Below, one piece after another: positions 24,137-33,724 of a stretch of DNA of 64,000 bases. The notes beneath the pieces were generated by a model, which was not told the origin of the DNA, searched no databases, and saw only the letters and a program-made list of their open reading frames with translations. The DNA lies in contig CAVZSO010000002.1 in the NCBI GenBank assembly GCA_963777975.1, positions 124,001 through 188,000 on the forward strand, written 5' to 3'. Numbering within the stretch: position 1 is the first letter of the stretch; each line of letters starts with the position of its first letter. A program made the translations under genes and the position numbers. The DNA comes from CSP1-4 sp963777975. Lineage in GTDB: Bacteria > Chloroflexota > Limnocylindria > Limnocylindrales > CSP1-4.

Positions 24137-25736
24137 GCTCGGTCCCGGCGCCGTCGGCCGTCCCCGCCCTGACGATGCTGCTCCTGGCCGCGCTGGCCCT
24201 GCGCCTCATCATCGCATACGTCCTCCTGCCCAAGTCCGGCTTCGAGAGCGACCTCGGCACGTTCACGGCGTGGGCCTTGCGGATGGTCGACGTCGGCCCG
24301 CAGCGGCTTCTATGCCGAGCCCGGCCTGTCCGACTATCCGCCGGCCTACATGTACGTCCTCTGGCTGATCGGCAGCGTGGGCAAGATCCTCGGCGCCGCC
24401 GACGGCACCGGTGTCGAGCGGACCACCGCGCTGCTCAAGATCCCGCCCATCCTGGCCGACATCGCCTGTGGCTGGCTGCTCTACGTCGTGACGCTGCGCT
24501 GGTTCGGCGATCGTCCCACGGGCGACGACCCTGGCGCTGGCAGCGGCCGCGCTCTATCTCTTCAACCCGGTGACCTGGTACGACTCGGCGATCTGGGGCC
24601 AGGTCGACGCCTTCGGCGCGCTCTTCTCCCTGGCCACCGTCGCGCTGCTCATCGACGGCCACGCCGAGGGCGCCACCGCGATGGCGGTCGTGGCCGCCCT
24701 GGCCAAACCCCAGTACGGCGTCGTCCTGGTGCCGATCGTGGCTGTCGTCCTGCTGCGCCGCCATCTCCTGCTGCCGGGCAGCGGCCCACGGGTCGACGAC
24801 GGCCCACGCTGGTACCGCAACTGGTGCGACCGCGAGACGGGCGTCTGGCGGCTCATCTCGTCGGCGGCCGTCGGTGCCAGCGTCCTGTTCCTGGTCATCG
24901 CGCCGTTCGGCATGGACCTGCCGCGCTTGATCGTCCAGTACGGCAAGGCCGCTGGGACGTATCCCTACCTGACGGTCAACGCCCTCAACCCCTGGGCCCT
25001 GGTGGGGGTGGGCGATCAGGCATCCGATGGCGGAGGCCGGCTTCGGCCGGTGGCCGCCCGACACCGCGCCGCTGCTCGGGCCCGTGCCCGGCGTGCTGGT
25101 CGGGACGGCGATCCTCGTCGTCGGCTTCGTCATCGGCCTGGCGCTCCTGGTCCGTCGTGGCGATCGCACCGCCATCCTGCTCGCGGTCGCCTACCTCTGC
25201 CTGGCCTTCTTCGTCCTTCCCACCCGCGTCCACGAGCGCTACCTCTTCCCGATCTTCGCCTTCCTGCCGCTGCTGGCGATCCTCGATCGCCGGTACCTGG
25301 TCGCGACCGTCGCCGCTCAGCGTGGCGGCGTTCATCGGCCTCCACGGGGTCCTCAGCACGCCGTTCTGGGCGACGCCGAACATCGAGGACTTCTTCTTCG
25401 GCCCGGACTTCCGGAGCTACCCCGTCCTCCTGCTGAGCATCGTCCTGACCACGAGCGTCTTCCTGTTCCTCCTCTGGCGCGTGCTGAAGGCGACGGCCGA
25501 ACCAGAGGAACCCCTCGCCCTCGACCCGTGGCTCGAGGACGCTCAGCCAACGGCGGCCGGGGCCGCGTCGATCTCCGTCGCCGCGGCCTCGACCGCCGGC
25601 GACCACGGACGCCCGGCGAGCGCCACGGACGCCGGAGCCCTGGGAGCGGTGACCGACGCTCCGTGGCTGGAGGAGGTCCGACCTCGTCCGGGGCCAGCGG
25701 CGTCCGCAGCGCCAGCAGGGACCGCCGCCGACCCGC
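24085..25736 (+). CDS. GT87-like membrane mannosyltransferase, frame broken about four times
   Basis: Bridging +1 breaks near 24300, 24530, 25015 and 25320 gives one polytopic protein of about 550 residues: LAALALRLIIAYVLLPKSGF with FESDLGTFTAW (first-loop acidic residues), GFYAEPGLSDYPPAYMYVLW, ALYLFNPVTWYDSAIWGQVD, LAKPQYGVVLVPIVAVVLLR, FFVLPTRVHERYLFPIFAFL and YPVLLLSIVLTTSVFLFLLW. These are the usual motifs of GT87/GT39-like lipid-linked-sugar transferases. A TTG at 24085 with GGAGG 11 bases upstream is the proposed start. The C-terminal tail is low complexity with PWLED/PWLEE twice, and runs into the PMT gene; a fifth +1 break would fuse the two. Confidence 0.7.
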
Positions 25737-28700
25737 GTGCGCGCCGTCCCTGCGACGGCGACGACCGCATCGGCCCACGCGTCGGCGCCCGATGCCGACG
25801 CGGCCGTGGTCCCGCCGCCGGACATCGAGCCCGGCATCCTCGGCGGACTGGCGATCATGGTCCGTCGCCAGCTCGGCACTCGGCTGCGTCGTCGTGATCG
25901 AAGCGCCCAGCTCACGGGCGAGCGGCCCGGCCGCATCGACCGCCTCGATGTCGCCGTCGCGCTCCTGCTGCTGGTGGCCGCCCTGACCCTCCGTGGCTGG
26001 CGGGTCGAGGAGCCCTACGACATGTACTTCGACGAGGTCTACCACGCTCGGACGGCGACCGAGTTCCTCCAGGACTGGCGCTACGGCAAGCCGCACGACA
26101 TCTACGAATACACCCATCCGCACCTGGCCAAGTACCTGATGGCCGCCGGCATCGTGGTCTTCGGAGACGACCGGGTGAGCGCGACATCCGAGCTCGGCTT
26201 CGCACCGCGCGATGCCACCATCGAAGGACGCTGGGACGGCGTGGGCACGCGCGAGGGACGAGCGGGCGACCGACTCTACGTCTCGGGCGAGGGCAGCGTA
26301 CGGGCCTACGACCTCTCGGATCGTGCGCCGGTGACCGAGATCGCCCTCGAGGGCGGCGCGCAGCCCGGCGCTCTGGCGGTCGACGCCGTCGAACACCGCC
26401 TGCTCATCGCCGACCAGGCCGGCGGCCTGTGGGCGTTCGAGACACAGGCGCTCGACGACGTCCGCGCCGGAGACGATCCGGCCTCCATCGCGCCGGCCTA
26501 TCGGCTGGCCGAGCTCGGCGCAGCGGTTCGGACGATGATGGTCGACGCCAGCGGTCAGCGGCTGACGGCCGTCCTCGAGGGCGACCGTTTGGTCACGATC
26601 GACCTGACCGATGGCAGCCGCCTGTCCGAGGCGACCGTGGCCGGCGCCGCCGACCTGGCGGCGACGACGGGCGGGCAGCGGCTCGACGTCGACCTCGCCG
26701 ACGTGACCGATCCGGGCGCGCTGGCTGACGCACTGGCCTCCGTCCTGGCTGACGACGCGGCGCGGATCCGAACCCTGCTCGTGGGCGCCGAGGGCACGGT
26801 GACCGTAGCCAGCACCCTCGACGCCGACCAGGCCATCAACGTCCAGGAGGCGATCGATGCCGGCGAGCTGCCAGGCGCCCGGATCACCAGCGGCGATCTC
26901 GTCGCGGTGGCGGCCTCCGAGGGCCTCGTGCTGCTCGACGCGGCCGCGCTCACGCCCGTCGACGTCATCTCCTCGCAGACGCCGGTCACGGCGGTCGTCC
27001 GCGTCGAGGGCCCAGCCGAGCCGACCCTCTACGCCACGACGGGCTCACGGCTCATCCGGGTCGAGGTCAAGACGGGCCAGTCACCGAAACAGGTCCCCGA
27101 TGTCTGGATGCCGGCCCCGGTTCGCGACCTGGTCTACGACCGGGCGACCCAGCTCATCCACGTGCTCGGCGACGCCGTCGACGGTGGCGGTCCGACCGTC
27201 TACGTGGTCGAGCCCCACGCCAACGCGGTCTTCGCCGATGTCCGACTCGGCGACGAGCCGGTCGCCTGGGCGCTGGATGCCGATGCCGAGCGCCCGACCC
27301 AGGATCGCGAGCAGCTCCTGGCCATCTCGTCGTCGGGCACGATGTCGGCCGTCGAGACAGGCCAGCATGCCTTCGGCTGGCGCTTCCCGGGCGTCATCCT
27401 GGGCGCCCTGACAGCGGCGCTCCTCTATCTCCTCGCCCGCGTCCTGTTCCGCCGACGCGAAGTCGGCATCGCCGTCGCGCTGCTGGTCCTCGTCGACGGC
27501 ATGATGTTCGCGCAGACGCGCATCGCCATGAACGACGTCTATACCGGCGTCTTCATCGTCGCCGCCTACCTCATCTTCGCGCTCGTCTGGCTGGGGACCT
27601 GGCGAGGCTGGAGCGCGCTGTTCGTGGCCATGCCGCTCATCGGGGTCTGCCTCGGGCTGGCGCTGGCCGCCAAGTGGGTCGGGCTGTATGCGATCGGCGG
27701 CATCGTGCTGCTCATCCTGCTGCGCTCGGCCGTCGGCCGGGTGCTCGCGCTGTCGGGCATGGTCGCGATGACCGGCCTGCTCGGATGGCTGGCCGTCAGC
27801 TCGCCGAGCTCGAGCTCGACCGACGCCGTCGGGTTGGTCGTGACCACCGTCCTGGTCGGCCTGGCGACGGCCATCGGGCTGCGGCTGGCCCGCGCGAGCA
27901 CCGCCGTCATCGTGGCCGGGGCCAGCTTCATGGCCGCCTCGGCAGCGGTGCTGCTGATCATGCCCGGCAACAGCGTCTTCCTGGCCATCATGATCGGCCT
28001 CACGGTGCTGCTGGCCGTGGTCATGGTCGTGCGGCCGATCCGCTGTTCGCTGGACGAGGCACGCTTCGCCATCGCAGCACCGGCCGCCTTGGGCATCCTG
28101 GGCACGCTGACGGCCATCCTGGCCGGATCACGGCTGCCCACCGAGGGCGTCCTGACCGCGACGTCCCTGCTGGCCCTGTCGCTCGGCCTGGTGGTCACGA
28201 GCGTCCTCGTCTATGCCGCGTTCGCGCTCGGCGGGGCCCGAGGCTATGGACCGCTCGCCGCCTCGCCGTCGGCCACCGGCAGCGCCGACACAGCCCAGGC
28301 GGTGGATCCGGCCGGCCACGCCATGGAAGCCCCATCACCGCCACCCGATGGGTGGCTGCGCCCGGGTTGGCGGCTGGGCTTGCCCTGGCTCTGGGTGCTG
28401 GCCTGCGTCGCGATCATCCCCATCGTCGTCTACGTCGTCAGCTACTGGCCGTGGGTCGAGCTCGGCAACGTCTGGTTCGCCGGCTTCCCCGCCGACCACA
28501 CCGGCACCGACACCTTCCTCGCCCTCCAGAAGCGGATGTACGACTACCACAACAACCTGCGCGCGACGCACGCCGCATCGTCGCCCTGGTGGGCCTGGCC
28601 GTTCGACTTCAAACCTGTCTGGTTCTATCTCGGCAATCTGGCCGAGGGCTGGACGGCCCTGACCTACGACGCCGGCAACCTGGTCCTCTTCTGGCTCTCG

Positions 28701-29714
28701 GTGCCCGCCATGGCCTGGACGGCGGCGATGGCCTGGCGCCGGCGGAGCCTGCCGCTGGCCCTCATCCTGATCGGCTTCGCCTGCCAATGGCTGCCGTGGG
28801 CGCGGATCGACCGGGCCACCTTCCAGTACCACTACTACACGAGCCTGCCCTTCGTGATCCTGGGCCTGGCCTACTTCCTGGCCGAGCTGTGGCACGGGCC
28901 GTCGGCGCGGACGTGGCTCCTGGCCCGCCTGGCCGCCGCCGGCGCACTCGTCGCGGTGCCGCTGCTGTGGCTCCTGCGCGTGCCGTTGTGCGCCGTCTCG
29001 GGCGTGGCCCAGGTCAACCCCGGATCCCAGGCCTGTGGCTATGTCAGCGAGGCCTTCGTGCTCACCGAGCGCACGGCGGTCTCGCTGGTCATCGTCCTGG
29101 TCGGCATCCTGGTGCTGCTCTGGCAGGCTCGCACGCTCGGCCTGCGTCGGCGGCGGTCGGACATCGAAGGCGGCCCCGAGGGCCGGCTACCGGCAGGCTC
29201 GCTGTGGCTGCTGGTGACGGCGGTCACGACCGGTGTCGCGGTCGCCATCGTGCAGACCCGCTTCCCGGAGACACCGCTCATCACGGCGCCCATCGGCGAC
29301 GTCGGCCCATACCTGGGCGCGATCCTGCTGGGCATCCCGCTGGCCGTCGTAGGCTGGATCGTCCTTGGCGCCCGCGATCCACGGCGATTCGTCATCGGAG
29401 CCTTCGGGGCGATGGCCATCTGGTTCGTCGTCTTCCAGCCCGACATCGCCGCCCTGCCGGTACCGACCGGCATCGCCCGCTTGTTCCAGACACTGCCCCT
29501 GTCGACCTACAACTACGACTTCCAGTTCGCGGTCAACACCGCCAGCGCGACGACGACGAACGTGGTGAGCGTCGAATCGCTGGCCCTGACCGCGATGGTC
29601 GCCTTCATCGCCGGCGCGGCCATGTACGCCGTGCGGACGTGGCGTCTGGGCGAGCCAGACTCGCCGCCAGACGTTGACGACCATGCTCCACCGATAGAGC
29701 CCGAAGCGCCCTGA
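25737..29714 (+). CDS. Protein O-mannosyltransferase (PMT family) with a large inserted propeller-like domain
   Basis: 1325 residues, twice the size of bacterial PMTs. Residues 1-75 are a low-complexity cytoplasmic stretch. After the first helix (VAVALLLLVAALTLRGW) comes the catalytic first loop with YFDEVYHARTATEFL and YTHPHLAKYLMAAGIVVFG, matching the Asp-Glu and HP motifs of PMTs. About residues 150-560 are inserted soluble repeats (RLYVSGEGSVRAYDLSD, HRLLIADQAGGLWAFET, LYATTGSRLIRVE) reading like a beta-propeller. The PMT membrane core then resumes with FGWRFPGVILGALTAALLYL and AQTRIAMNDVYTGVF. A second wide loop contains WWAWPFDFKPVWFY. It transfers mannose from polyprenyl-phosphate-mannose to exported proteins. 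Confidence 0.88.
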   Translation: MRAVPATATTASAHASAPDADAAVVPPPDIEPGILGGLAIMVRRQLGTRLRRRDRSAQLTGERPGRIDRLDVAVALLLLVAALTLRGWRVEEPYDMYFDEVYHARTATEFLQDWRYGKPHDIYEYTHPHLAKYLMAAGIVVFGDDRVSATSELGFAPRDATIEGRWDGVGTREGRAGDRLYVSGEGSVRAYDLSDRAPVTEIALEGGAQPGALAVDAVEHRLLIADQAGGLWAFETQALDDVRAGDDPASIAPAYRLAELGAAVRTMMVDASGQRLTAVLEGDRLVTIDLTDGSRLSEATVAGAADLAATTGGQRLDVDLADVTDPGALADALASVLADDAARIRTLLVGAEGTVTVASTLDADQAINVQEAIDAGELPGARITSGDLVAVAASEGLVLLDAAALTPVDVISSQTPVTAVVRVEGPAEPTLYATTGSRLIRVEVKTGQSPKQVPDVWMPAPVRDLVYDRATQLIHVLGDAVDGGGPTVYVVEPHANAVFADVRLGDEPVAWALDADAERPTQDREQLLAISSSGTMSAVETGQHAFGWRFPGVILGALTAALLYLLARVLFRRREVGIAVALLVLVDGMMFAQTRIAMNDVYTGVFIVAAYLIFALVWLGTWRGWSALFVAMPLIGVCLGLALAAKWVGLYAIGGIVLLILLRSAVGRVLALSGMVAMTGLLGWLAVSSPSSSSTDAVGLVVTTVLVGLATAIGLRLARASTAVIVAGASFMAASAAVLLIMPGNSVFLAIMIGLTVLLAVVMVVRPIRCSLDEARFAIAAPAALGILGTLTAILAGSRLPTEGVLTATSLLALSLGLVVTSVLVYAAFALGGARGYGPLAASPSATGSADTAQAVDPAGHAMEAPSPPPDGWLRPGWRLGLPWLWVLACVAIIPIVVYVVSYWPWVELGNVWFAGFPADHTGTDTFLALQKRMYDYHNNLRATHAASSPWWAWPFDFKPVWFYLGNLAEGWTALTYDAGNLVLFWLSVPAMAWTAAMAWRRRSLPLALILIGFACQWLPWARIDRATFQYHYYTSLPFVILGLAYFLAELWHGPSARTWLLARLAAAGALVAVPLLWLLRVPLCAVSGVAQVNPGSQACGYVSEAFVLTERTAVSLVIVLVGILVLLWQARTLGLRRRRSDIEGGPEGRLPAGSLWLLVTAVTTGVAVAIVQTRFPETPLITAPIGDVGPYLGAILLGIPLAVVGWIVLGARDPRRFVIGAFGAMAIWFVVFQPDIAALPVPTGIARLFQTLPLSTYNYDFQFAVNTASATTTNVVSVESLALTAMVAFIAGAAMYAVRTWRLGEPDSPPDVDDHAPPIEPEAP

Positions 29715-29916
29715 TCTTCGACCGATGGAGCGCCTGATCTTCGCGTGATCGGAGTGCGTGGATCGTCGACGTGACGGTGCATCGGCGCACCGGACGGCCG
29801 GTACCACCGGGCCCGGTCGCTATGGGACCGCTTGGCTATGGAGCGTGGTGATTCGCCCGCCCAGACTGTCGATCCGAGCCGGAGTTGCCGGCTTGCCGCA
29901 TCGCTACGGATGGATC

Positions 29917-30750
29917 ATGTCGCACCTCCCGCGCCGGATCGGCCCCATCGTGCTCGCCATCGTGCTCCTCGCCACCCTCGTCCCGATCGCCGCCGCGACC
30001 GATGACCTGACCGTCGAGCAGGCGGAGGCCAAGGTCGCCACGCTGCTCAATCAGCAGCGAACGGACATCGGCCGCATCGTGCTCCGCGTCGACGCACGCC
30101 TGTCTGCCATCGCCCGCGCCCGATCCGAGGACATGGCCACCAAGGGCTACTTCGCCCACCAGCAACCGGACGGTGACTGGGCCTGGGACCTGATGACGGC
30201 GGCGGGCATCAAGTGGTACGGCGCCGGCGAGATCATCGCCTGGAACACGTGGGGCACCCTGGCCGACTCCGCCACAGCGGCCAGCAAGCAGTGGCACGAC
30301 TCGTCGGCCCACTACGCGCTGCTGACGAGCGCAAGCTACAACTACTTCGGTGTCGGCCTGGCCGTCGATGGCAGCGGCAAGAAGCTCTGGACGGTCGTCT
30401 TCATCAAGGGCCCCGACCGAACCGGCGCACGGTCCAGGTTCCGGACCTCGAGCAATACCGCGCCCGACACGCTGGCCACGGCCTCGACCTCGACCGCGCG
30501 CCGGGAGATGACCATCAGGTGGTCCGGTAGCGACGTCAGGCTCCAGGTCCTGACCGCCGGCCTCAAGTACTTCCAGGTCCAGGTCCGGCGCGAAGGCGTC
30601 TACGACTGGCGCGATACCAAGTCGGCCACGACCAGCACGCACATGGTTCGCAACCTGCTCAAGGGCCGGGTCTACCAGTTCCGCATCCGGGCCAAGGACA
30701 GGGCCGGCAACTACGGACGCTGGTCGAGCACGCTCTGGATCAGACCCTGA
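29917..30750 (+). CDS. Secreted CAP/SCP-domain protein with C-terminal fibronectin-III-like domain
   Basis: 277 residues. Signal peptide (RRIGPIVLAIVLLATLVPIA..AAA) followed by a CAP domain: VATLLNQQRTDIGRIVLRVD, SAIARARSEDMATKGYFAHQ, SKQWHDSSAHYALLTSASYN and YFGVGLAVDGSGKKLWTVVF. From about residue 195 a beta domain resembles fibronectin III (MTIRWSGSDV, YQFRIRAKDRAGNYGRWS). The ATG at 29917 is chosen because the signal peptide starts there; the extension to 29758 lacks homology. Probably an envelope or secreted protein, function unknown; could be a target of the adjacent mannosyltransferase. The 200 bases before it contain only a short direct repeat (29706-29743). Confidence 0.8.
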   Translation: MSHLPRRIGPIVLAIVLLATLVPIAAATDDLTVEQAEAKVATLLNQQRTDIGRIVLRVDARLSAIARARSEDMATKGYFAHQQPDGDWAWDLMTAAGIKWYGAGEIIAWNTWGTLADSATAASKQWHDSSAHYALLTSASYNYFGVGLAVDGSGKKLWTVVFIKGPDRTGARSRFRTSSNTAPDTLATASTSTARREMTIRWSGSDVRLQVLTAGLKYFQVQVRREGVYDWRDTKSATTSTHMVRNLLKGRVYQFRIRAKDRAGNYGRWSSTLWIRP

Positions 30751-31934
30751 TCCGTCGCGCGAGGCGCCGCCCGCGGCGCTGACGGGATCTCGCTCCGGAA
30801 GTCGGCAGGCAGCGCCCCCTGGGCGGCCAGGCGTCGGATGACGAAGCCGTAGTACTCCTCCACCTTGGCCGTGATGTTGGGCCACGAGAACTGCGTCGCT
30901 CGCTCGCGCCCGGCGGCACCCATCCGGGCACGCAGCGCCGGATCATCGAGCAGCGTGCCGATCGCCTCGGCCAGCTCGCCGTGGTCACGTGGCGGGACGA
31001 GGAGCGCCTGCTGGCCGCGTCGGACGACGCCCTTGTAGCCATGGATGTCGCTGCACACGATGGGCGTGCCGGCCGCCATCGCCTCGAGCAGCACGATGCC
31101 GAAGGACTCCTGGCCGGTCGCCGGCGAGACGTAGATGTCGGCGGTCGCGAAGAGCTGCGCCTTCTCGGCGTCGCTGACGCGTCCCAGCAGGTGGACGCCC
31201 TGCAGGCCGCGCGTGGCCACGTAGCGGCGAACCTCGCGCTCCTGCGGCCCGCGTCCGACGACCAGCAAGCGGCAGTCGCGACCCGAGCGGCGCAGCGTCC
31301 GGAAGGCTTGCAGCAGGACCAACAGGCCTTTGCGCTGTTCGAAGCGACCGACGAACAGGAGGTTGGCCGTCCCATCCCGCCATCGCTCGATGGGCTGCAC
31401 GTCCTGGTAGCGGGTCAGATCGACGCCGTTGGGGATGACCTTGTAGTCGCCCGGGAAGTAGCGATCGATGAAGTGGCGGGCGGCCGCGCTGACCGCGATG
31501 CGGCCGTGCAGCCGCGCCGCCAGCCGGCCCATGAAGTTGCTGCCCAGCTCGTAGGCCGGGCTCCAGCCGGCGTAGGCGTGGAACGTGGCCACGTTCACGC
31601 TGTGCGACTCCCGCAGCATGAACGGCGACAGGAGCGGCACGAACGGCTCGTGGAAGTGGAGCACGTCGAAGCGCTCGCGCTCGAGCAGCGCGGCGATCTG
31701 GGAGAGGTAGCGCGGCGAGACGGTGACCGTGCCCATGGAGCCGTTGGTGGGGACGCTGAAGCCGCGGCCCAAACGGATGACGTCGCCCTCGCTGGCGCGC
31801 TGCAGACCGTGTGTGCTGCTGATGATGCGCACGTCATGCCCGCGCTCCCGGAGCCCGTCGTAGAGGTAGCGGACGTGCTCGTTGACGCCCCCCGGCAGGG
31901 GATAGATGTAGGGCGTGACGAGGCCGATCTTCAC
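30711..31934 (-). CDS. PimA-like GT4 glycosyltransferase (phosphatidylinositol mannosyltransferase type)
   Basis: 407 residues, GT-B fold. N-domain: KIGLVTPYIYPLPGGVNEHV, DVLHFHEPFVPLLSPFMLRE, VATFHAYAGWSPAYELG; C-domain: VGRFEQRKGLLVLLQAFRTL, the E-x7-E region QESFGIVLLEAMAAGTPIVC. These match the PimA/MshA branch of GT4. In context (PI synthase, inositol-phosphate synthase, acyltransferases) it most likely adds the first mannose to phosphatidylinositol from GDP-mannose. GTG start overlaps the PHP gene stop by four bases; last gene of the operon. It overlaps the CAP gene convergently by 40 bases. Substrate assignment is inference. Confidence 0.82.
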   Translation of the reverse strand: MKIGLVTPYIYPLPGGVNEHVRYLYDGLRERGHDVRIISSTHGLQRASEGDVIRLGRGFSVPTNGSMGTVTVSPRYLSQIAALLERERFDVLHFHEPFVPLLSPFMLRESHSVNVATFHAYAGWSPAYELGSNFMGRLAARLHGRIAVSAAARHFIDRYFPGDYKVIPNGVDLTRYQDVQPIERWRDGTANLLFVGRFEQRKGLLVLLQAFRTLRRSGRDCRLLVVGRGPQEREVRRYVATRGLQGVHLLGRVSDAEKAQLFATADIYVSPATGQESFGIVLLEAMAAGTPIVCSDIHGYKGVVRRGQQALLVPPRDHGELAEAIGTLLDDPALRARMGAAGRERATQFSWPNITAKVEEYYGFVIRRLAAQGALPADFRSEIPSAPRAAPRATDQGLIQSVLDQRP

Positions 31935-32782
31935 GGCCGCGTGTCTCCCTCGTAGCGGGCTGGACGCCGACGGCCGCCGGGATAGCCGAGGTCGCGGCCG
32001 GTGCCATCGCGCAGGAGCTTGCCACGGACCTCATCGCGCACGTCGCGAGCGTACTTGCGTACCTGCCGGCCGAACATGCCGACTTGCGCCATCGGCGGAT
32101 AGAACGCCCCATCCCAGGTCGTCGTCCGGGCCTCGATCGCCCGCCGCAGGTCGGCCGCCGTGCGGCCCTCGAAGCGCGTCGTGGCCTGACCGATGTGCGA
32201 CAGCAGGTGCGCGTCGCTGTTGCCCAGAGCGGCCAGTCCGTGCTGCGCGGCGAAGGCCACCCGGCGCGGATGCCAACGCCGCCCTGCCGTCGTCGGGTTG
32301 AAGACCTCCAGACCGTCGAGGTGGAAGGCTGGGTCGGGGTCCTCGATGAGCGCCAGCAGGCTGCGTCCCGAAGCGCTCATGGGGATGGGCACCAGGGGAT
32401 GGGCCGGGATGGCCAGGCCGCCCTGCTCGTGGATGGCGGCCACGCTCCAGCGCATCGAATGCAGGGGCGCGATCGGCCGGCTGAGGAAGAGGCCAAGCAG
32501 ATGCCCGCTGCGCGTGGTGATCTCCTCGCCGACGATGACCTCGATGCGGTAGCCGCGTCCGGCTGCCATCTCCCGGGCTGCCAGGGCGGCGTCGATGCGT
32601 TCATGATCGGTGATGGCGATGACGTCGATGTCGGTCGCCGACTCGACGTGTCGCAGGATCGAGTCGATGCCGGCCAGGCCATCCGAGGCGGCCGAGTGGA
32701 TATGGAGGTCGGCTCGACCGGGTCGGTCCGAGCCCGCAGACTCGTCGGTCCGCTCGCCGCTCGCCGGGCTGTCGGAGGTCAT
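31931..32782 (-). CDS. PHP-domain metal-dependent phosphoesterase
   Basis: 283 residues. PHP motifs in order: ADLHIHSAASDG, VIAITDHERIDAALAAREMA, VIVGEEITTRSGHLLGLFLS, GLAIPAHPL and LAALGNSDAHLLSHIG, supplying the His/Asp metal cluster. Family members hydrolyse phosphoesters; in this operon it might act on an inositol or sugar phosphate, but that is speculation. ATG start three bases after the preceding acyltransferase stop; stop overlaps the PimA-like start. Confidence 0.85.
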   Translation of the reverse strand: MTSDSPASGERTDESAGSDRPGRADLHIHSAASDGLAGIDSILRHVESATDIDVIAITDHERIDAALAAREMAAGRGYRIEVIVGEEITTRSGHLLGLFLSRPIAPLHSMRWSVAAIHEQGGLAIPAHPLVPIPMSASGRSLLALIEDPDPAFHLDGLEVFNPTTAGRRWHPRRVAFAAQHGLAALGNSDAHLLSHIGQATTRFEGRTAADLRRAIEARTTTWDGAFYPPMAQVGMFGRQVRKYARDVRDEVRGKLLRDGTGRDLGYPGGRRRPARYEGDTRP

Positions 32783-32785
32783 CGG

Positions 32786-33724
32786 TCATCGGATGTCGTC
32801 CCAGATGGGGAACATGATCGTCCACCACTGCTCCGGTGCCGGTGCCACGAGCGTCTCGATGGCCCGCGCTTCGGCGGCCAGGAAGGCGGCGACACGGGCT
32901 CGCATGGGCTGGTCGGGCGCAGGCGTCGGCAGGTCGAAGAGGTCGATCCGATACGTGCCATAGCCGGTCCGACGCGCGGCCGCGATCTGGCTCTTGATGC
33001 CCGTCCCGATGGCCACCAGGGCTGGCCCGACCGGCAGCTGCGCCGGCACCCCGAAGAGCTCTGTGGGTCGGGCGGCCCCGACGATCGGCCGGTCGCAGAC
33101 GATGCCGACCAGGCCACCCTTGCGTGCCCAGGCCAGCAGTCGGCTGCTGCCCAGGGCGGGGTCGATGATCTCGAGGCCGATCGGCTCGCGCTGCTCGACG
33201 ACCCAGGCCTGCATGGCGGGGTCAGCGACCGTCTCCATCGGCGTCAACATGATCTGGCCGGTGCGCGTGATGGCGTATTGAGCCGGGACCTCCATCGAGC
33301 CGTAGTGGAGGCCGACGTACATCAGGCCGCGACCGGTCTCGAGCGCCTCGAAGCCGTTCAGGATCGACTCCCAGCCGCCGAATTCGATGTGCGCCTCGAG
33401 GTAGTCCATGGTCAGCGTCTGGCGGCGAAGCACCTCGAGGTAGTAACGGGCGTGGTGGGAGAAGGCGTCGCGCACCAGGCGATCCATCGCCCTCGGCTCG
33501 CGGACAGCACGGGCGACTCGTGGCGTGGCCCGGCCCTCGGCCACCAGCCAGCCACAGATGCGCTCCAGGTTGCGACGCACGAGGTCGCGTCGCGCAGGCT
33601 GGGCGAGGTAGCCGGCGGCTCCGACCACGTGGAAGAGCCGGTGCATCGGCGCGTCGGGCAGGCGACAGGCAAGCCAGGTCGCCCCGCGGAGCGCGGCCAG
33701 CTCGAGGCTTTGGGTCGGCGTCAC
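32786..33724 (-). CDS. LpxL/PatA-like lipid acyltransferase (second copy)
   Basis: 312 residues, family of Kdo2-lipid A / phosphatidylinositol-mannoside acyltransferases. The catalytic H-x4-E-type site reads YVGLHYGSMEVP, where HYGSME keeps His and Glu at the usual spacing. Other family marks are RRNLERICG, FSHHARYYLEVLRRQ and APEQWWTIMFPIWDD. Soluble or peripheral membrane enzyme using acyl-CoA or acyl-ACP. It follows its paralogue with a GTGA overlap. In a genome with phosphatidylinositol genes and no lipid A genes in sight, a PatA-like role is the better guess. Confidence 0.82.
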   Translation of the reverse strand: MTPTQSLELAALRGATWLACRLPDAPMHRLFHVVGAAGYLAQPARRDLVRRNLERICGWLVAEGRATPRVARAVREPRAMDRLVRDAFSHHARYYLEVLRRQTLTMDYLEAHIEFGGWESILNGFEALETGRGLMYVGLHYGSMEVPAQYAITRTGQIMLTPMETVADPAMQAWVVEQREPIGLEIIDPALGSSRLLAWARKGGLVGIVCDRPIVGAARPTELFGVPAQLPVGPALVAIGTGIKSQIAAARRTGYGTYRIDLFDLPTPAPDQPMRARVAAFLAAEARAIETLVAPAPEQWWTIMFPIWDDIR

